Origin: Hyperoodon ampullatus
Lineage: Eukaryota > Chordata > Mammalia > Artiodactyla > Ziphiidae
Assembly: GCA_949752795.1 (NCBI GenBank)
Contig: OX457058.1
Location: forward strand, 156,739,353 to 156,803,352
Length of the DNA: 64,000 nt
Direction of reading: 5' to 3'
The translations under genes were made by a program, and so were the position numbers. Of this stretch, positions 24,343-35,220 are shown piece by piece. The notes beneath the pieces are model-generated. The model was not told the DNA's origin and did no database searches. It saw only the letters and a program-made list of their open reading frames with translations. Position 1 is the stretch's first letter, and each line of letters opens with the position of its first letter.

Positions 24343-24541
24343 TACAGCACATCTTCTTTAGCCATTCATCTGTTGATGGGCATTTAGGTTGTTTCCATGT
24401 CCTGGCTGTTGTAAATAGTGCTGCAATGAACATTGGGGTAAATGTGTCTTTTTGAATTATGGTTTTCTCAGGGTATATGCCCAGTAGTGGGATGGCTGGG
24501 TCATGTGTAGTTCTATTTTTAGTTTTTTAAGGAACCTCCAG
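23500..24541 (-). mobile_element. LINE-1 3' end(s), apparently nested
   Basis: The plus strand shows an antisense L1 3' UTR ('tataattgctttacaatgtt' to 'acatctgcatttc'). At about 23820-24088 comes a second antisense L1 3' UTR starting with a T/G-rich run and 'aacatctttattggagtata'. The first then seems to resume with 'gcagataggttcatctgtac' and runs into the ORF2 C-terminal coding end (minus strand, about 24433-24221). The latter is broken by a TG/TA/CA repeat. Residues such as ARTWKQPKCPSTDEW are the usual L1 ORF2p C-terminus. Confidence 0.8.
24255..24345. repeat. Compound (TG)n(TA)n(CA)n microsatellite
   Basis: A TG run (24256-24284), a TA run (24284-24308) and a CA run (24308-24338) in this order make a near-perfect inverted repeat able to form a long hairpin or Z-DNA. 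It grew within the L1 ORF2 end at the 'ccattgtatatatgtg' site. Confidence 0.95.
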
Positions 24542-27236
24542 TAAGGATACTTTCTAATTGGTAAAGAAGTAGCAGTCATGAGCCAAGCGAGGGGAACGTT
24601 TGGTATTTTGTGAAGGAAGTAGTGACTTTGTTTCTGTCTGTGCATAGATAAAATTAGAAGTGTCTTTGTTTTGCCTTACTGTATCATGATCTCAGAGTGA
24701 CCCTGTCTGAGATCTGTGTTCTGTGACATTGCTCATGTCCAGTAGGAGAAGGACATGGTTTAGCTGTGAGTGCAAGGTTCATGTTCTGGAGGTCAGGAGC
24801 TGCTTTGTTTTTCTTTCTCAATACCAAACTACAAAAACAATCATGGCTAAAATTCCAGCAGTCGTAATGAAATACATCAACCAAAACATTCAGACTGTCC
24901 CTTAAAAGCTATAATAAAAGTCACAAATTTTTCTGAAAAGAGCACTTACCTTTGCTTATGGGTGCATCCTTCAGATTTAATTTACTTCTAAGCAACCAGT
25001 TGGACAGCATCTATTTTAAAGACCGGAGGAGCTAACCGAGAGGCTCCCTGACTGGTGCTCTCTTTTATCTAACAGCTGTAATAGCATTTTCTTCAGTTTC
25101 CCTGCAGAGCCTAACCTAACCACATCCCTGGGAAGAAAGTGCTGGAAGTCCCCTATTCAAGCCCTCTCCCTTTTCTGAGCTGCTCTCTCTATTTAAATAT
25201 GATAAGTGAGTCATATGCAGTTCTCTTTGATGAAAAGTAAACAAGGGAAAGAACCCCAAACACTCCTGTGGCAAAGGTCCCCTCAGAACATACTGCCTTC
25301 GCTGTTAGAGATTTATCTTTTGAAAAGAAGGCAGAAATAGGAAAGGGCCACAGAAGGGCAGGAATAGCTGAGCAAACAAGGCAGCAGTCTTCTCTGTGAG
25401 GGAAGATGAAAAAGGCTACTAGTACCTTTTTTAGTCCAGCAAGAAAAAAACTATAATATCATAGAGCTGGTGCTCCTAGAAATGACAAATGACAAAGAAG
25501 AGGCTTTCCCCTACACTCTCAAGGAGAAAAGGGCTCTCTAAAATGAAAGTCAGAGACATTCCATTGAAAGGAAATATTTTTCCCCTCTAACTTATAATTA
25601 GCTTTCAGTGATGCTGGCTTTTATAGACTCTTATCAAGGCAAATTGCTCAGCACAGTGACTTTGGCTGGTGTCATTCATACATGTAAGCACTGGGATATC
25701 CATCATAAACACAAGCCAGCTGTCATCTTCTGAGGTTTCAACTGACTGCCAGTTCAGGTCAAGAAGAAAATTATTCCTCTGTCTTCATCCGTAATATTAT
25801 TTATCAATTGCAACAGGAGGATTTGACACCTTCAGTGACATAGCCCAGCATCCTGTTAAATTGATCAGAAGTCCGGTAATGTGCAGTAGTTTCTAACATT
25901 GAGATCCAAAGCCTATTTCCTTTCTAACATTCTGTTGGGATCAAAGCCAAGGGTAGAAGTGGTTAATGAGGCTTCCCAATATCCCTCAAGATCCAGGTCA
26001 GCTTGTTTATCCCTAACAGAGAGGTGGATGGGTTAATAGCTTCTGCGGCCTGTGGTTTCCCTTGTGGAGATGCCAGTGGGCCATGTGTACTCCTTGCGTC
26101 TCAGGGTGATGGGGCTTGCGTTGGCTGTGACTGACAGCGTGAGCTAGAGGGTTGGCTACGTTTGGCATGACATGGTTGGCACAGGCCCCCTCAGACCTTG
26201 AAAACTTGGAGCTGATGCAGAGGTGGATAAACACATTGAAGAAAGGTTGCCAACTCAGAGTTTTATGGGAGCCAGACAGGTAATGTGCCTGAGTAAACCT
26301 GGCAAGGTGGCAGCTTTGGGGATAGTGACCACTGATTATGATCATTCAAAGATTTGGGCCTATGGTTGCCAACTTTTCAAGAGCAGCCAAATGTCTGGTG
26401 TATATGATAAATCCCCTGACTTAAGTATCACCATCTAATTCAAGCCTCTAGCAGGCCAGATTAAACAGTTTGCCTTATAGGCTGCCATTTTGTAACTTCA
26501 AGCTAAGGGCATATTTCTTTGCTTCCTAATACTTATACAGAAGCTCTGTGGACTCAAGTTTTAGGACTTCTTTTAATCTCATTCAAAGAAATGAAAAAGA
26601 TAGGCAAGGAAAATGAAAATACTTTTCAAATGTCACAGTGTCCCCATGGAGCTAGGGTGGTTGAATTAAGGGGTACAGCTGAACTTTCAGTTCTGCTTCT
26701 ATAACTGAACAGTTAGTAATGGTTCCCCGGGGCAGGGTTGAGTCACTAAACAAGCACTAGACAAATGGTGCAATATTAGTACATGAAGAAGGCAGAGCAC
26801 AAGCTCCTTGCCTTTGAAAAATGTGTGAATTCATTGAGAGTACTATGTTAACATGCATGGAATAATTAGAAAAAAATGCCAAAATAACATATAAGCAGGT
26901 GGGCTCTCAGAAAGTATGATGGTTCAATTTCCTTCTTTAACAGCATCTCTTCTTAATAATGGTCCAAAGAGAGAATAGAACAGCAGCATGATGGCCATAG
27001 ATCTTACTAGATGGCTGCCATTTCTGTTGGATGAGATTGGATATCAGGCAAAATGAATAAGAAGTTGGCCTTTCCAGACCCTGAAGTTCTAGAAGTTATG
27101 ACACTTTTGGAAAAATGGTTCTCCCAAGTTACTATTTCTAAAAATAGCTGTGAATTTTAACAGATCTATGAACTGAAAGCAACAATATTAAGAAACAAAT
27201 AGCCTAGACCACCCTCTCAAGAGCTACTGCATAGAC
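24542..27236. other. No gene seen; unassigned sequence
   Basis: 2.7 kb without a clear gene or named transposon. Open frames are at most about 110 codons and show no family features. The part around 25590-25830 has clustered AT-rich transcription-factor-like words and could be conserved noncoding DNA. The plus strand near 26220-26440 is open but unremarkable. Confidence 0.5.
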
Positions 27237-27300
27237 CAGTGGTTCTTAAATTATAGTGTCTGGAGTATAGCCCTCCAGGTGATCTCTAAACACTAAGGAG
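27237..27300. mobile_element. Possible MER5-type hAT DNA transposon fragment
   Basis: 'ccagtggttcttaaattata' followed by 'ccctccaggtgatct' resembles the terminal part of MER5/Charlie-type non-autonomous hAT elements ('cagtggttctcaa...cacctgg'). It is short and diverged. Confidence 0.35.
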
Positions 27301-27509
27301 AACCTCTGTTGTCCTTGAGAGAGGATGGAAACTCTGGTAGCCCATGTTTGAGGTCTAAAAATGATCACAATCTCCTCTGTCCTAGGAAACCTCACCAGTG
27401 AACTGCAGGGTAGAACACCAAGATAGCACACCCTTGGAAAGGTGTATAACCCTTGCTTGTTTGGGTGGGTTTTGGCCTGTTTTTTCTTGTTTGTGTGTTT
27501 GTCTTTGTG

Positions 27510-27739
27510 GGGTTTTTTTCTTTATTCTTTTTTTTTTTTTTTTTTTGCGGTACACGGGCCTCCCACCCCTGCAGCCTCTCCCGCTGCGGAGCACAGGCTC
27601 CGGACGCCCAGGCTCAGCGGCCCTGGCTCACAGGCCCAGCCGCTCCGCGGCACGTGGGATCCTCCCGGACCGGGGCACGAACCCGCGTCCCCTGCATCGG
27701 CAGGCGGACCCCCAACCACTGCGCCACCAGGGAAGCCCT
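27510..27739 (-). mobile_element. Young-looking CHR SINE, cetacean-type subfamily
   Basis: The plus strand reads from a T-rich tail through 'gcggtacacgggcctcccac' to 'actgcgccaccagggaagcc'. In sense orientation it has intact RNA polymerase III promoter boxes: box A (TGGCGCAGTGG, complement of 27716-27726) and box B (GGTTCGTGCCC, complement of 27673-27683). A direct repeat gtctttgtg flanks it (27501-27509 and 27740-27748). Open frames through it are an effect of its high GC content. Being close in sequence to the copy at 60235, it is likely among the youngest insertions here. Confidence 0.96.
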
Positions 27740-27771
27740 GTCTTTGTGTTTTTAAGCCCCATTTATTCCTG

Positions 27772-28255
27772 TGTTAGTTTTCTATTGCTGCTGCAATAAA
27801 TTACCACAAATTTCATGGCTTAAAATAATACAGTCCATTATCTTACAGTTCAAGTCCAACTTCTAGAAGTGTGGGTAAAATCCAGGTGTCCATAGGGTAA
27901 GTTCCTTTCTGGAGGTTCTAGGGGAAAATCCATTTCCTTGCCTTTTCCAGCTTTTAGAGGCTACCTGCTTTCCTTAGCTTATGGGTTCCTTCCCCCATTT
28001 CAAAGCCAGCAACATCAGACTGAGGGCTTCTTGTGCTGCAATCTCTCTGGTTCTCTCTCCTCTGTCTCCCTTTTCCATTTTAAAGATCTCACAATTACAT
28101 TGGGCTCATCTGGATAATCCAGGCTACTCTCCATAGTTTCGGGTCAGCTGATTAGCAACCTTAATTCCCCTGTACCATGCAAAGCAACATATTCACAAGT
28201 TTTACGGATTATGGACATCTTTGGGGCAGCCATTATTCTGCCTACCACAATTCCC
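27772..28255 (-). mobile_element. LTR-like mammalian repeat (MaLR/ERVL class)
   Basis: 'gtgttagttttctattgctg', 'ttaccacaaatttcatggct', 'cttgccttttccagctttta', 'gattagcaaccttaattccc' and 'gccattattctgcctaccac' follow a well-known ancient LTR in antisense. In sense it starts 'tgtggtaggcagaataatgg'. It has TG...CA type ends and no internal region. Confidence 0.7.
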
Positions 28256-28380
28256 AATATCTCCATCTGGAGAGATTGTATACTTTTTTTTTTTTTTTCA
28301 CATCAAGAAATGGAATCTGGTAATTTATAAAAATATGTTCAAATGCAGTATATGACCTCTTCATGCACACTTTGTGCACA

Positions 28381-28410
28381 CATAGAAGAGTAATAAGTTA
28401 CTCTTCTATG
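28381..28410. repeat. 13-bp perfect inverted repeat, 4-base spacer
   Basis: 28381-28393 ('catagaagagtaa') and 28398-28410 ('ttactcttctatg') are exact reverse complements around 'taag'. It is a compact palindrome with no obvious transposon context. It lacks the G+C and U-tract of a terminator. Confidence 0.7.
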
Positions 28411-28419
28411 AACTGGACA

Positions 28420-28620
28420 GGCAGTGTAATATTCAACGAAAAAGACATGGGCTTTGTAATCAGACAAACCTGATATCTACTCTGGTACTTTCTAGCTGTC
28501 TAACTTCTGTCAAGTTAAAAAATTTTGAGACATAGATTCCTTTCTTCCGAAATGGAGAAAATACTTCCCTTATATGGTTATTTTGCTTAAATTAAATAGA
28601 AATAATGTGTCAGAATCATA
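28420..28620 (+). mobile_element. MIR SINE relic
   Basis: 'ggcagtgtaatattcaacga', 'catgggctttgtaatcagac', 'ctggtactttctagctgtct' and 'cttccgaaatggagaaaata' match MIR in order and orientation. Confidence 0.75.
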
Positions 28621-30954
28621 GTAGAATTTTAATCAATGGTATTATTATTTCCTGAAATCCTGAGTTCCGTTTCAGTACTGTTGGGTAAAACCAGTTAAAG
28701 AAACCAAATTCGATGTTTCAGTTTAATGAATTGCATTAAATGAAAAACATTTCCCCAGGGTGTTTGTCTGACTTGTTAGCATATGTGAGATGTTTGAATT
28801 TCAAAGATGAAAAAGTGATTTGTAAGTGCAAAATGGTGCAGCTGTCCTTATCAGTAAACAGGTAATACCACCCTTTGAGCAGGGGGGCATGGATACCAGT
28901 AGAATAAAAAGATGGGTACAAAGACAGAAGCCTCAGAGTTACTGAGACTTAAGAAGATGAATCTTTACTGTCAATATAAGTCTCCCAACTGCTAGTGCAA
29001 GTGGAGGATAGATTTTCTTTTCCACTAGATTTACTTTCTGATATACAAGTTTATCGGTCAAGCAAGGACTATTCATCAAGTCATTTTCCATCAATAACTC
29101 CAGCCTAAGCCGGACAGGCTGAGTGTTTATTATTCACTCTTAAAAGGCTGGAGCTCATTTGCTTCTGCAGTGGAGAGAGGAGCAGACCCAGACAGAGAGA
29201 GGAATGAGGGCACTCAACAAAATGGCCATCCATTTCAGTCAAGCTTGACAAATAACAAAGGTGTAAAACAACCAGGAAAAGCTCCAGTTACGGCTGGAAA
29301 TCAAATATTGATCCACTAATCCCCTAATTTACTGACTACCCACTTAATGATCTAATTCCCATTTATTCATCCAACAAATATCAGTTGAGCCCTTCCTGCA
29401 GACCAGGCCCTGTACAAGGCCAAAGAAAACATTACGCCAATGCTCACTGCCATCCCCGGACAGGCATACACATGCAATCTGGAGCCGTAAGAAATTAGTC
29501 TTTTGTTTCTGAAGACTGGGTGCTCTTAAAAAAAATCAGTGCTTATAATTACATGATGTAGTGTAAGATCCTACAATCATCTTTTTCTGGAAGGCATTGC
29601 TGTGGCCAGCAATGAATGTATTACTACATTGATCTTCTTTTAACACTATACAAAATGAAGAGACTACATTGCCCGTGGCCTCCAGAAACTTACCTTCAAA
29701 TAGCATCAATGCCATTAATGCCACACATGCTAAACACACTGAATAAAATGGAATAAATATTGAAGAATCTAAATTCAGTTAATTTGCAAGCCAAATCTTG
29801 CTTCAAATTGTATTGACATTATTTGTTCCCTTGTTGGTTATGTGAGGCGCCTTTTAAGCTGAAAGAGAAGACGTTCAGCTATTGTTCCCTCGTGAGATGC
29901 CTTCTCTTCAGGGAATTTGGGAACCAGTAGGCATAGGCAGGGGCCATTTCTGCAGCATACTGGTGCTCAGGGTGATGTTGTCCATAGAGTGGAAGGCAGT
30001 GAGGAGGGAACCAAAGAGGAGGGGGCAGCTGAATGGCATTTTGGCAATCACAGCGTGGGTTCATTGATTTCTTAGAAAGATTATAAATCCCCCAAACACC
30101 AGAAGCACCTGTGTTCAAATAGAGATATGTACTCAAGGCCTGCATTCCAGAGCTAGTTGGAAAGTCTTTGATGACCTATTAGTTTGGATTTGCACTGCCA
30201 GTGACTTCTCTCCTTTTGTGAACGCAGTGGAATTGTGGCATGTATGTCTTGGACTTAAGCAACCTCAACAATGCAGGGGAGGAGGGGTGAGGAGAGGTTG
30301 TGAGATGGTGTGACAGGAAGAGAACACCCAAGAATAATTGACATAATGTGGCATTTCTAACCATACCTTTCTTCAGTGAGCTTATGCCTGGGAGTCAGAG
30401 CGAATGGGAGGCTTAAATCTGTCATGCCCTCAATTTCTACATTCCTGCCGGTCTTTCAAGGCTGAGCATCTTTCCTTCTTGATTCTAGTCCTTAAAGATA
30501 CAGTAAACAATTTTCCTGCAATATGGTCCCTAAACACAAGCAAATAAATAACCCAACCAAAGAAACAGAGAAATGTCTTCTAAAAGTAGAATACCAATAT
30601 GATGCTTGCTGAGTGATGACACTGCACTGCATCCAAAGGGCCAGTTTAGGAGAGTTTCCAAGAGAGTTCTGACTTGGTGATCTTCTATGCTGACTTTATC
30701 ACCTCACCCTGTCCTAAGATTGTACACCACTGTGATTAACACACAGAGTAACTGGCATGTATAAAGTGACTCTTGTCAGGGGAGTGATGGGGAGATCTCA
30801 CTGGATTCAGTATTTTACATCTTTTATCTTTTCTAATGGCAAGTCATACACCTGTGAGCTAGCACATGGTTTCCACATCCCTTGCCCACCAACTAGGAGT
30901 AGGTGTATTTTAGAATCTGAGAGGGAACTTCTTAATACAAGGTTAGCTAGAAAT
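28621..30954. other. No gene seen; unassigned, some possibly conserved noncoding sequence
   Basis: A short L2- or MIR-like antisense scrap ('aacaaatatcagttgagccc') lies near 29360-29440. From about 29270 to 29365 several homeodomain-type words occur close together. No coding exon could be supported; short open frames at 29536-29739 and 29879-30364 have no recognisable family features. Confidence 0.45.
29270..29365. promoter_or_regulatory. Candidate regulatory cluster of homeodomain-like sites
   Basis: Within about 95 bases there are 'attgatccactaatcccc' (including TAATCC, an OTX/PITX-type core), 'taattt', 'cttaatgatctaatt' and nearby 'aatattgat'. Clustered homeodomain cores in otherwise repeat-free sequence are typical of developmental enhancers, but such short words also arise by chance in AT-rich DNA. 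Function is inferred only. Confidence 0.2.
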
Positions 30955-31145
30955 GGGTAAGGACCCCAACTCAGGCATTTACTAGCTGGGTGACCTTGAA
31001 GAAGCTGCTTGCATACTGAGTCTTGCCTTCCGCAGCTGTAAAATGGGTTAAACGATAGCTACCTCCCAGGGCTGTTAGAGAAGGTTTCTTTTAAACCTCT
31101 CAGAACAGAGCGGGTTACCTCTTCGGTGCTTAATAAATATTAGCT
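30955..31145 (+). mobile_element. MIR SINE relic
   Basis: 'ctcaggcatttactagctgg', 'gtgaccttgaagaagctgct', 'cagctgtaaaatgggttaaa', 'ctcccagggctgttagag' and 'ggtgcttaataaatattagc' cover the MIR core and 3' end in order. A well preserved copy. Confidence 0.85.
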
Positions 31146-32190
31146 CACCTGCCCCCTCCCCTACACACACAAACACACACGTACACACTTCCTGGCTCCT
31201 AACCTTCTGCTCAGGATTTTGAGCATCTTTAAGGGAGGGAGAAGGAGACTAAGAGGAGATTGTTTACAAAAAGGAATTTTTAAAAGAAACAAACAAAAAA
31301 ATCATGGAAACAGTAAGAAAAGCAAATCCAAATTGTCTGATCCGGGACGGTTTGGTCTCCCACTGGGACCGAGGAAAGCAGCAGTGTTTTATGTTAATGG
31401 GATTTGGCGGAAAATGCAGCTCTCATGAAACATTGGCAATGGTTCCTCCATCCCTATTTCTCCAAGTCCTTTTTCTCGTTTTCCTTCTTTCTTTAAAAAA
31501 ATATCTGGATGGTTCTTTCTCAGCACACCAGGATTACGTTTCTTTCCCTAAGAGTACTAGAGGAACCTGGGATGCAGCTGAGCTGGTGAGCTGTCCATCT
31601 TGCCCTGTCCCTGAGACAGGCAGGGAGGACAGCATTTAGCCCATCTGTGGGGACTTGGGGAGAGACTGGCTTTTGAACAAAAGCTGTTCTCAGCGAAACT
31701 GAAGTACACAAAGGGGGAGGGGACTGCTAAACCCTGGGAGGTGCAGGGAGGGGGTGAGTTGTTTGCTAATATATCCCTGGGGAAACTTCTAGTGTTTCTG
31801 GGCATGGCTGAGTGCACAGCTCATGAAAAATGTACCAGAGCATTGTTGGCATTTGATTTCAGAAGAAGCTACAGTACCAAGAGACAACTGTCTGCTTTCC
31901 TGCAACATCCAGATGACGTATCTGGTTTCCACTGCTCTCTGTTCATCTGTCCAGATGTTCCCAGTTACTTGGACAGAAAGCCTTGTGGCTTCTTGTACAG
32001 GGTGTTACATTTCTTCCTTCCAGCAAAGCGCTAGATATGACAAAGCGCAACTAGCAGAATTCTTCTTTTTACTTTGTGACTAAGAATGCTTCAGTTCCTT
32101 TATTTCCAAATATATGCTGTTGTTGTTTCAAAATTTGTTTCTCTAGTGAATCAAAATAGCAAAGTGTACTGGCTATAAGGTAAAAGGAAG
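31146..32190. other. No gene seen; unassigned sequence
   Basis: It is richer in open frames (up to about 110 codons on both strands, 31219-32083) than its surroundings because it has fewer AT-rich words, but no domain, signal peptide or splice arrangement was recognised. A small CA-rich patch lies near 31164-31185. Confidence 0.45.
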
Positions 32191-32191
32191 T

Positions 32192-32290
32192 AGCAGGTAC
32201 CTAACATCTATTGGGTACCTGCTATGTAGCAGGTACTGATACAGCTACTTTGCATACAATATTTAATATCCTTCAAACTATAAGCCATAA
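32192..32290 (-). mobile_element. MIR-like antisense scrap with AGCAGGTACC repeats
   Basis: 'attgggtacctgctatgtag' and 'gcatacaatatttaatatcc' resemble the 5'-most block of antisense MIR. 'agcaggtacc' at 32192-32201 is inverted at 32214-32223 and nearly repeated directly at 32228-32237. Confidence 0.45.
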
Positions 32291-32309
32291 GGTGTGTAGG
32301 TTTGATTAG

Positions 32310-32490
32310 TGCATGCTACAGTGGGAAGCAGCCCAGTATTCTGGAAAGAGTATAGGGTTGCCCCTTACCAGCTATGTGAATTTAAGTAATTACTTAACAC
32401 CTTTGAGCTTCATTTTTCTCTGTGTAATGAAGTTAACAATGGCAGCTAATAGGGGTGTCATGAAGATTGAATATGATTGTAATATAATGT
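32310..32490 (+). mobile_element. MIR SINE relic
   Basis: 'ctggaaagagtatagggttg', 'ccagctatgtgaatttaagt', 'ttgagcttcatttttctctg' and 'aggggtgtcatgaagattga' follow MIR order. Confidence 0.75.
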
Positions 32491-32904
32491 GTTAAAATCT
32501 TTACTTGATCTATATGAGCTGGTCAGTATTGAGAGTCCTCTTGCAGAAAGGAAAGAAAAAATGAGACCCAGGGAGATTGAATCATTTCATTTGCCTAAGA
32601 CTCATAGCTGTTAGGGGGTTTGGTCAACACTCACACCATGGATGACTGGTTTTAGACTCTAAACTGCTGTTTACTAAAGTAGTTATTTAGTCACCACATC
32701 CCATTGTCACACTACCCACCCCACTTCTACTCGCACCCCATGATAACTACATGCACACACCGTCCTATGAGCAGGATCCTAGAAAATCTATGTAAGTGAC
32801 ACCAGAGTTGCAGAGTTAGCACAGCACAGGTGTTATTTGCACAGGTGCAGGAGAGGGGTGCTAGCCACTCCGGATGTTTCACTTGAGTTTGGAATATAGC
32901 CGGT
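32491..32904. other. No gene seen; unassigned sequence
   Basis: A short antisense MIR-like stretch ('gagacccagggagattga') may lie near 32560-32680. Nothing else was recognised. Confidence 0.45.
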
Positions 32905-32906
32905 CG

Positions 32907-33346
32907 CTTACTTCACTCTGTATAATACACTCTGTATTATACAGAGTGAAGTAAGCCAGAAAGAGAAAAACAAATATCATATATTAACACATATATGTGG
33001 AATCTAGAAAAATGGTACAGGTGAACCTGTTTGTAGGGCAGGAATAGAGATGTAGACGTAGAGAACGGACATGTGGACACGGGGGAAGGGGAGGGTGGGA
33101 TGAATTGGGAGATTAGGTTTGACGTAAATACAGTACCATGTGTAAAATAGATAGTTAGTGGGAACTGGCTGTATAGCACAGGGAGCTCAGCTAAGTGCTC
33201 TGTGATAACCTAGATGGGGGAGGGGAGGGGAGGAGAGGGAGGTCAAAGAGGGAGGGGATATAGGTATACATATAGCTGATTCACTTCATTGTACAGCAGA
33301 AACTAACACAACATTGTAAAGCAATTTTACTCCAATTAAAAAAATA
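32907..33346 (+). mobile_element. LINE-1 3' end with a short 5' inversion
   Basis: From 32935 the plus strand reads as a sense cetartiodactyl L1 3' end: the 'gtgaagtaagccagaaagag' end of ORF2, 'atggtacaggtgaacctgtt', a purine-rich UTR, then 'gcagaaactaacacaacatt' and a short A-tail. The first 21 bases (32907-32927) are an exact inverted copy of 32935-32955, with 7 bases between. This is the pattern left by twin priming during LINE-1 insertion. The copy is severely 5' truncated and codes for nothing. Confidence 0.85.
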
Positions 33347-33700
33347 AGAATATAGTCAGTCACTAAAGGCACAGGGCAGTGACAAAACATTTAGATTCAC
33401 CTTTAAAGCCTCAATTGAGCATCCTCTCACTGAGTCCCTGCCTTGCACCTTGGCTAACCACTGGCACAGAACTGTCACAAGATGCTTTCAGTCTCACTGT
33501 GTCCTGTTCATTATTGTTTTTATTAACCCTCAGCCAATATATGGAAGATACCTATTAAGGAATGAGCAGGAACCTCTCCACTGAGACGTAAACACATTAC
33601 CTGAGGAGTTCTGACTAGGTTAATCTGTTGTCATGGGATTATCTATATTGTAGCTGAAAGCAAGGTTTTGAGGAAAGGAAGAGCAGTTTTGTTTTGTTTT
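33347..33700. other. No gene seen; unassigned sequence
   Basis: I recognise no gene, RNA or repeat in this interval between two L1 3' ends. Confidence 0.5.
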
Positions 33701-34125
33701 GTTTTTTAATCCATTCTTTTTTTTTTATTGGAGTAAATTGCTTTACAATGTTGTGTTAGTTTCTGCACAGTGGAGGTGAATCAGCCATAAGCATACACAC
33801 ATCCCCTCCCACACATCCCCTCCCTCTTGGACCTCCCTCCCCACCGCACCCATGTCACCCAACTAGGCCATTACATAGCACCCAGGTGATCTCCCGGTGC
33901 TGTACAGCAGGTTCCCACTAGCTATCTATTTTACACATGGTAGTGTATTTATGTCAAACCTAATCTCCCAATTCATCCCACCTCCCCTCCCTCACACCCG
34001 TATCCACACGTCAGTTCTCTACGTCTGCATTTGTATTCCTGCCCTGCAAATAGGTTCATCTGTACCATTTGTCTAGATTCCACATAATATGCATTAATAT
34101 ATGATATTTGTTTTTCTGACTTAGG
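33701..34125 (-). mobile_element. LINE-1 3' end, 5' truncated
   Basis: The plus strand starts with a T/G-rich run (reversed A-tail) and 'attggagtaaattgctttac', followed by a pyrimidine-rich antisense UTR, 'tacacatggtagtgtattta', 'aggttcatctgtaccatttg' and ends at 'gatatttgtttttctgactt'. It is the same subfamily as the copies at 23500 and 32935 and lies in opposite orientation to the latter only 350 bases away. Confidence 0.85.
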
Positions 34126-35089
34126 AAGGTCAGTTCTGATGCAAATTACCTATATTCTGATATAAATTTATTGCTTTGTTTGTTTGATTTTTGTTTTTTG
34201 TGGGGTTTCTTTGGCAGAAGGCTTGATTCCAAATTTTGAAGGTGGGGAAATAATGAGGAAGAAAATTCCAAATAAACCACAGAGAGGCCTGCTCAGTAAG
34301 GAGGTACTTGATGGGATGAAGATGCTACACAAACACTTGCAGAGGGGAGGGCAGAAAACAGGGTGGAGAGAAGGTGCTGGAATTAGCATGGAAGACCAGC
34401 ACAATGGAAACTACGGTAGCTGAAACACATCATCTGCTCTATTAATTCCCTGCCAAAGGAGTCATGGTTCTTTTAGTTCCTTATTAAACATGACAAAATT
34501 CAACTACTCAGACTTCTTTCCTACTCTGGGGAACAGTGAGACATTTCCTCCAGCAATTCAAGGTGAGACTGAAAAAATTATGATTCCCGCTTTTATTTAT
34601 TTACGTTTGTCCTTATACAGAGATGGGTTCAAAGTCATCTGGGGAATTAGACAGCAGCGAATGCTTATTAGTTTGCCATGGACGTGGGGGAGACACAGGA
34701 ACTGTCAGAGGGTAGCCATCCTGATGGGAAAGGAGGAGGGAGCCAGAAGCACTAGTCTCTTCCCTGCAAGGCACGCAGTGTCCGTTGGTGGCCAGATTGC
34801 CTCTTGGGAGAATTCTAGAGGTTTGAATTGGGCTTGAGGCATTAGAGAGAAAAAGTTTACAGCATTCCTACTGAGACTTTCCTGGTAACAGCGCAAGTAG
34901 AATAGAATTCTGTCTCCCAGTCTTTGTAGTCTTCGCCACTTTATGAACAACGTAATGAGGTGCCCAGCACTCTCCTTCTTCAAGGAGTGAATTCAGTGTA
35001 GTCTGCCTGGTCCACATGGAAGTAGAATAACTATGGCATCATCTAGTTAAGTGTAAACTATGCACTATGAAATATTGGGGTGCCAGGAG
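34126..35089. other. No gene seen; unassigned sequence
   Basis: The open frame at 34490-34837 (115 codons, plus) has no family features. No repeat was recognised. Confidence 0.5.
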
Positions 35090-35220
35090 TGAAAAATTCA
35101 GGTCCTACTGACAATGATAATAGATAAATCTCATCACAATGTTTTATGAGCTCAGTGGAGAAAACAGTAAAGTCTGGAGTAGCTAGGGAGGTCTTCACAG
35201 AGGTGGTGATTCCTCTTTTC
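35090..35220 (-). mobile_element. L2 LINE relic, left fragment
   Basis: 'tgccaggagtgaaaaattca' through 'gctagggaggtcttcacaga' matches the antisense L2 3' region. It stops where an L1MA-like element begins and resumes past 36365. Confidence 0.5.

Noticed and set aside
27382..27799. Overlapping open frames of 65-133 codons on both strands
   Set aside because: They coincide with the GC-rich SINE at 27510; near-identical peptides occur at the SINE at 60235.
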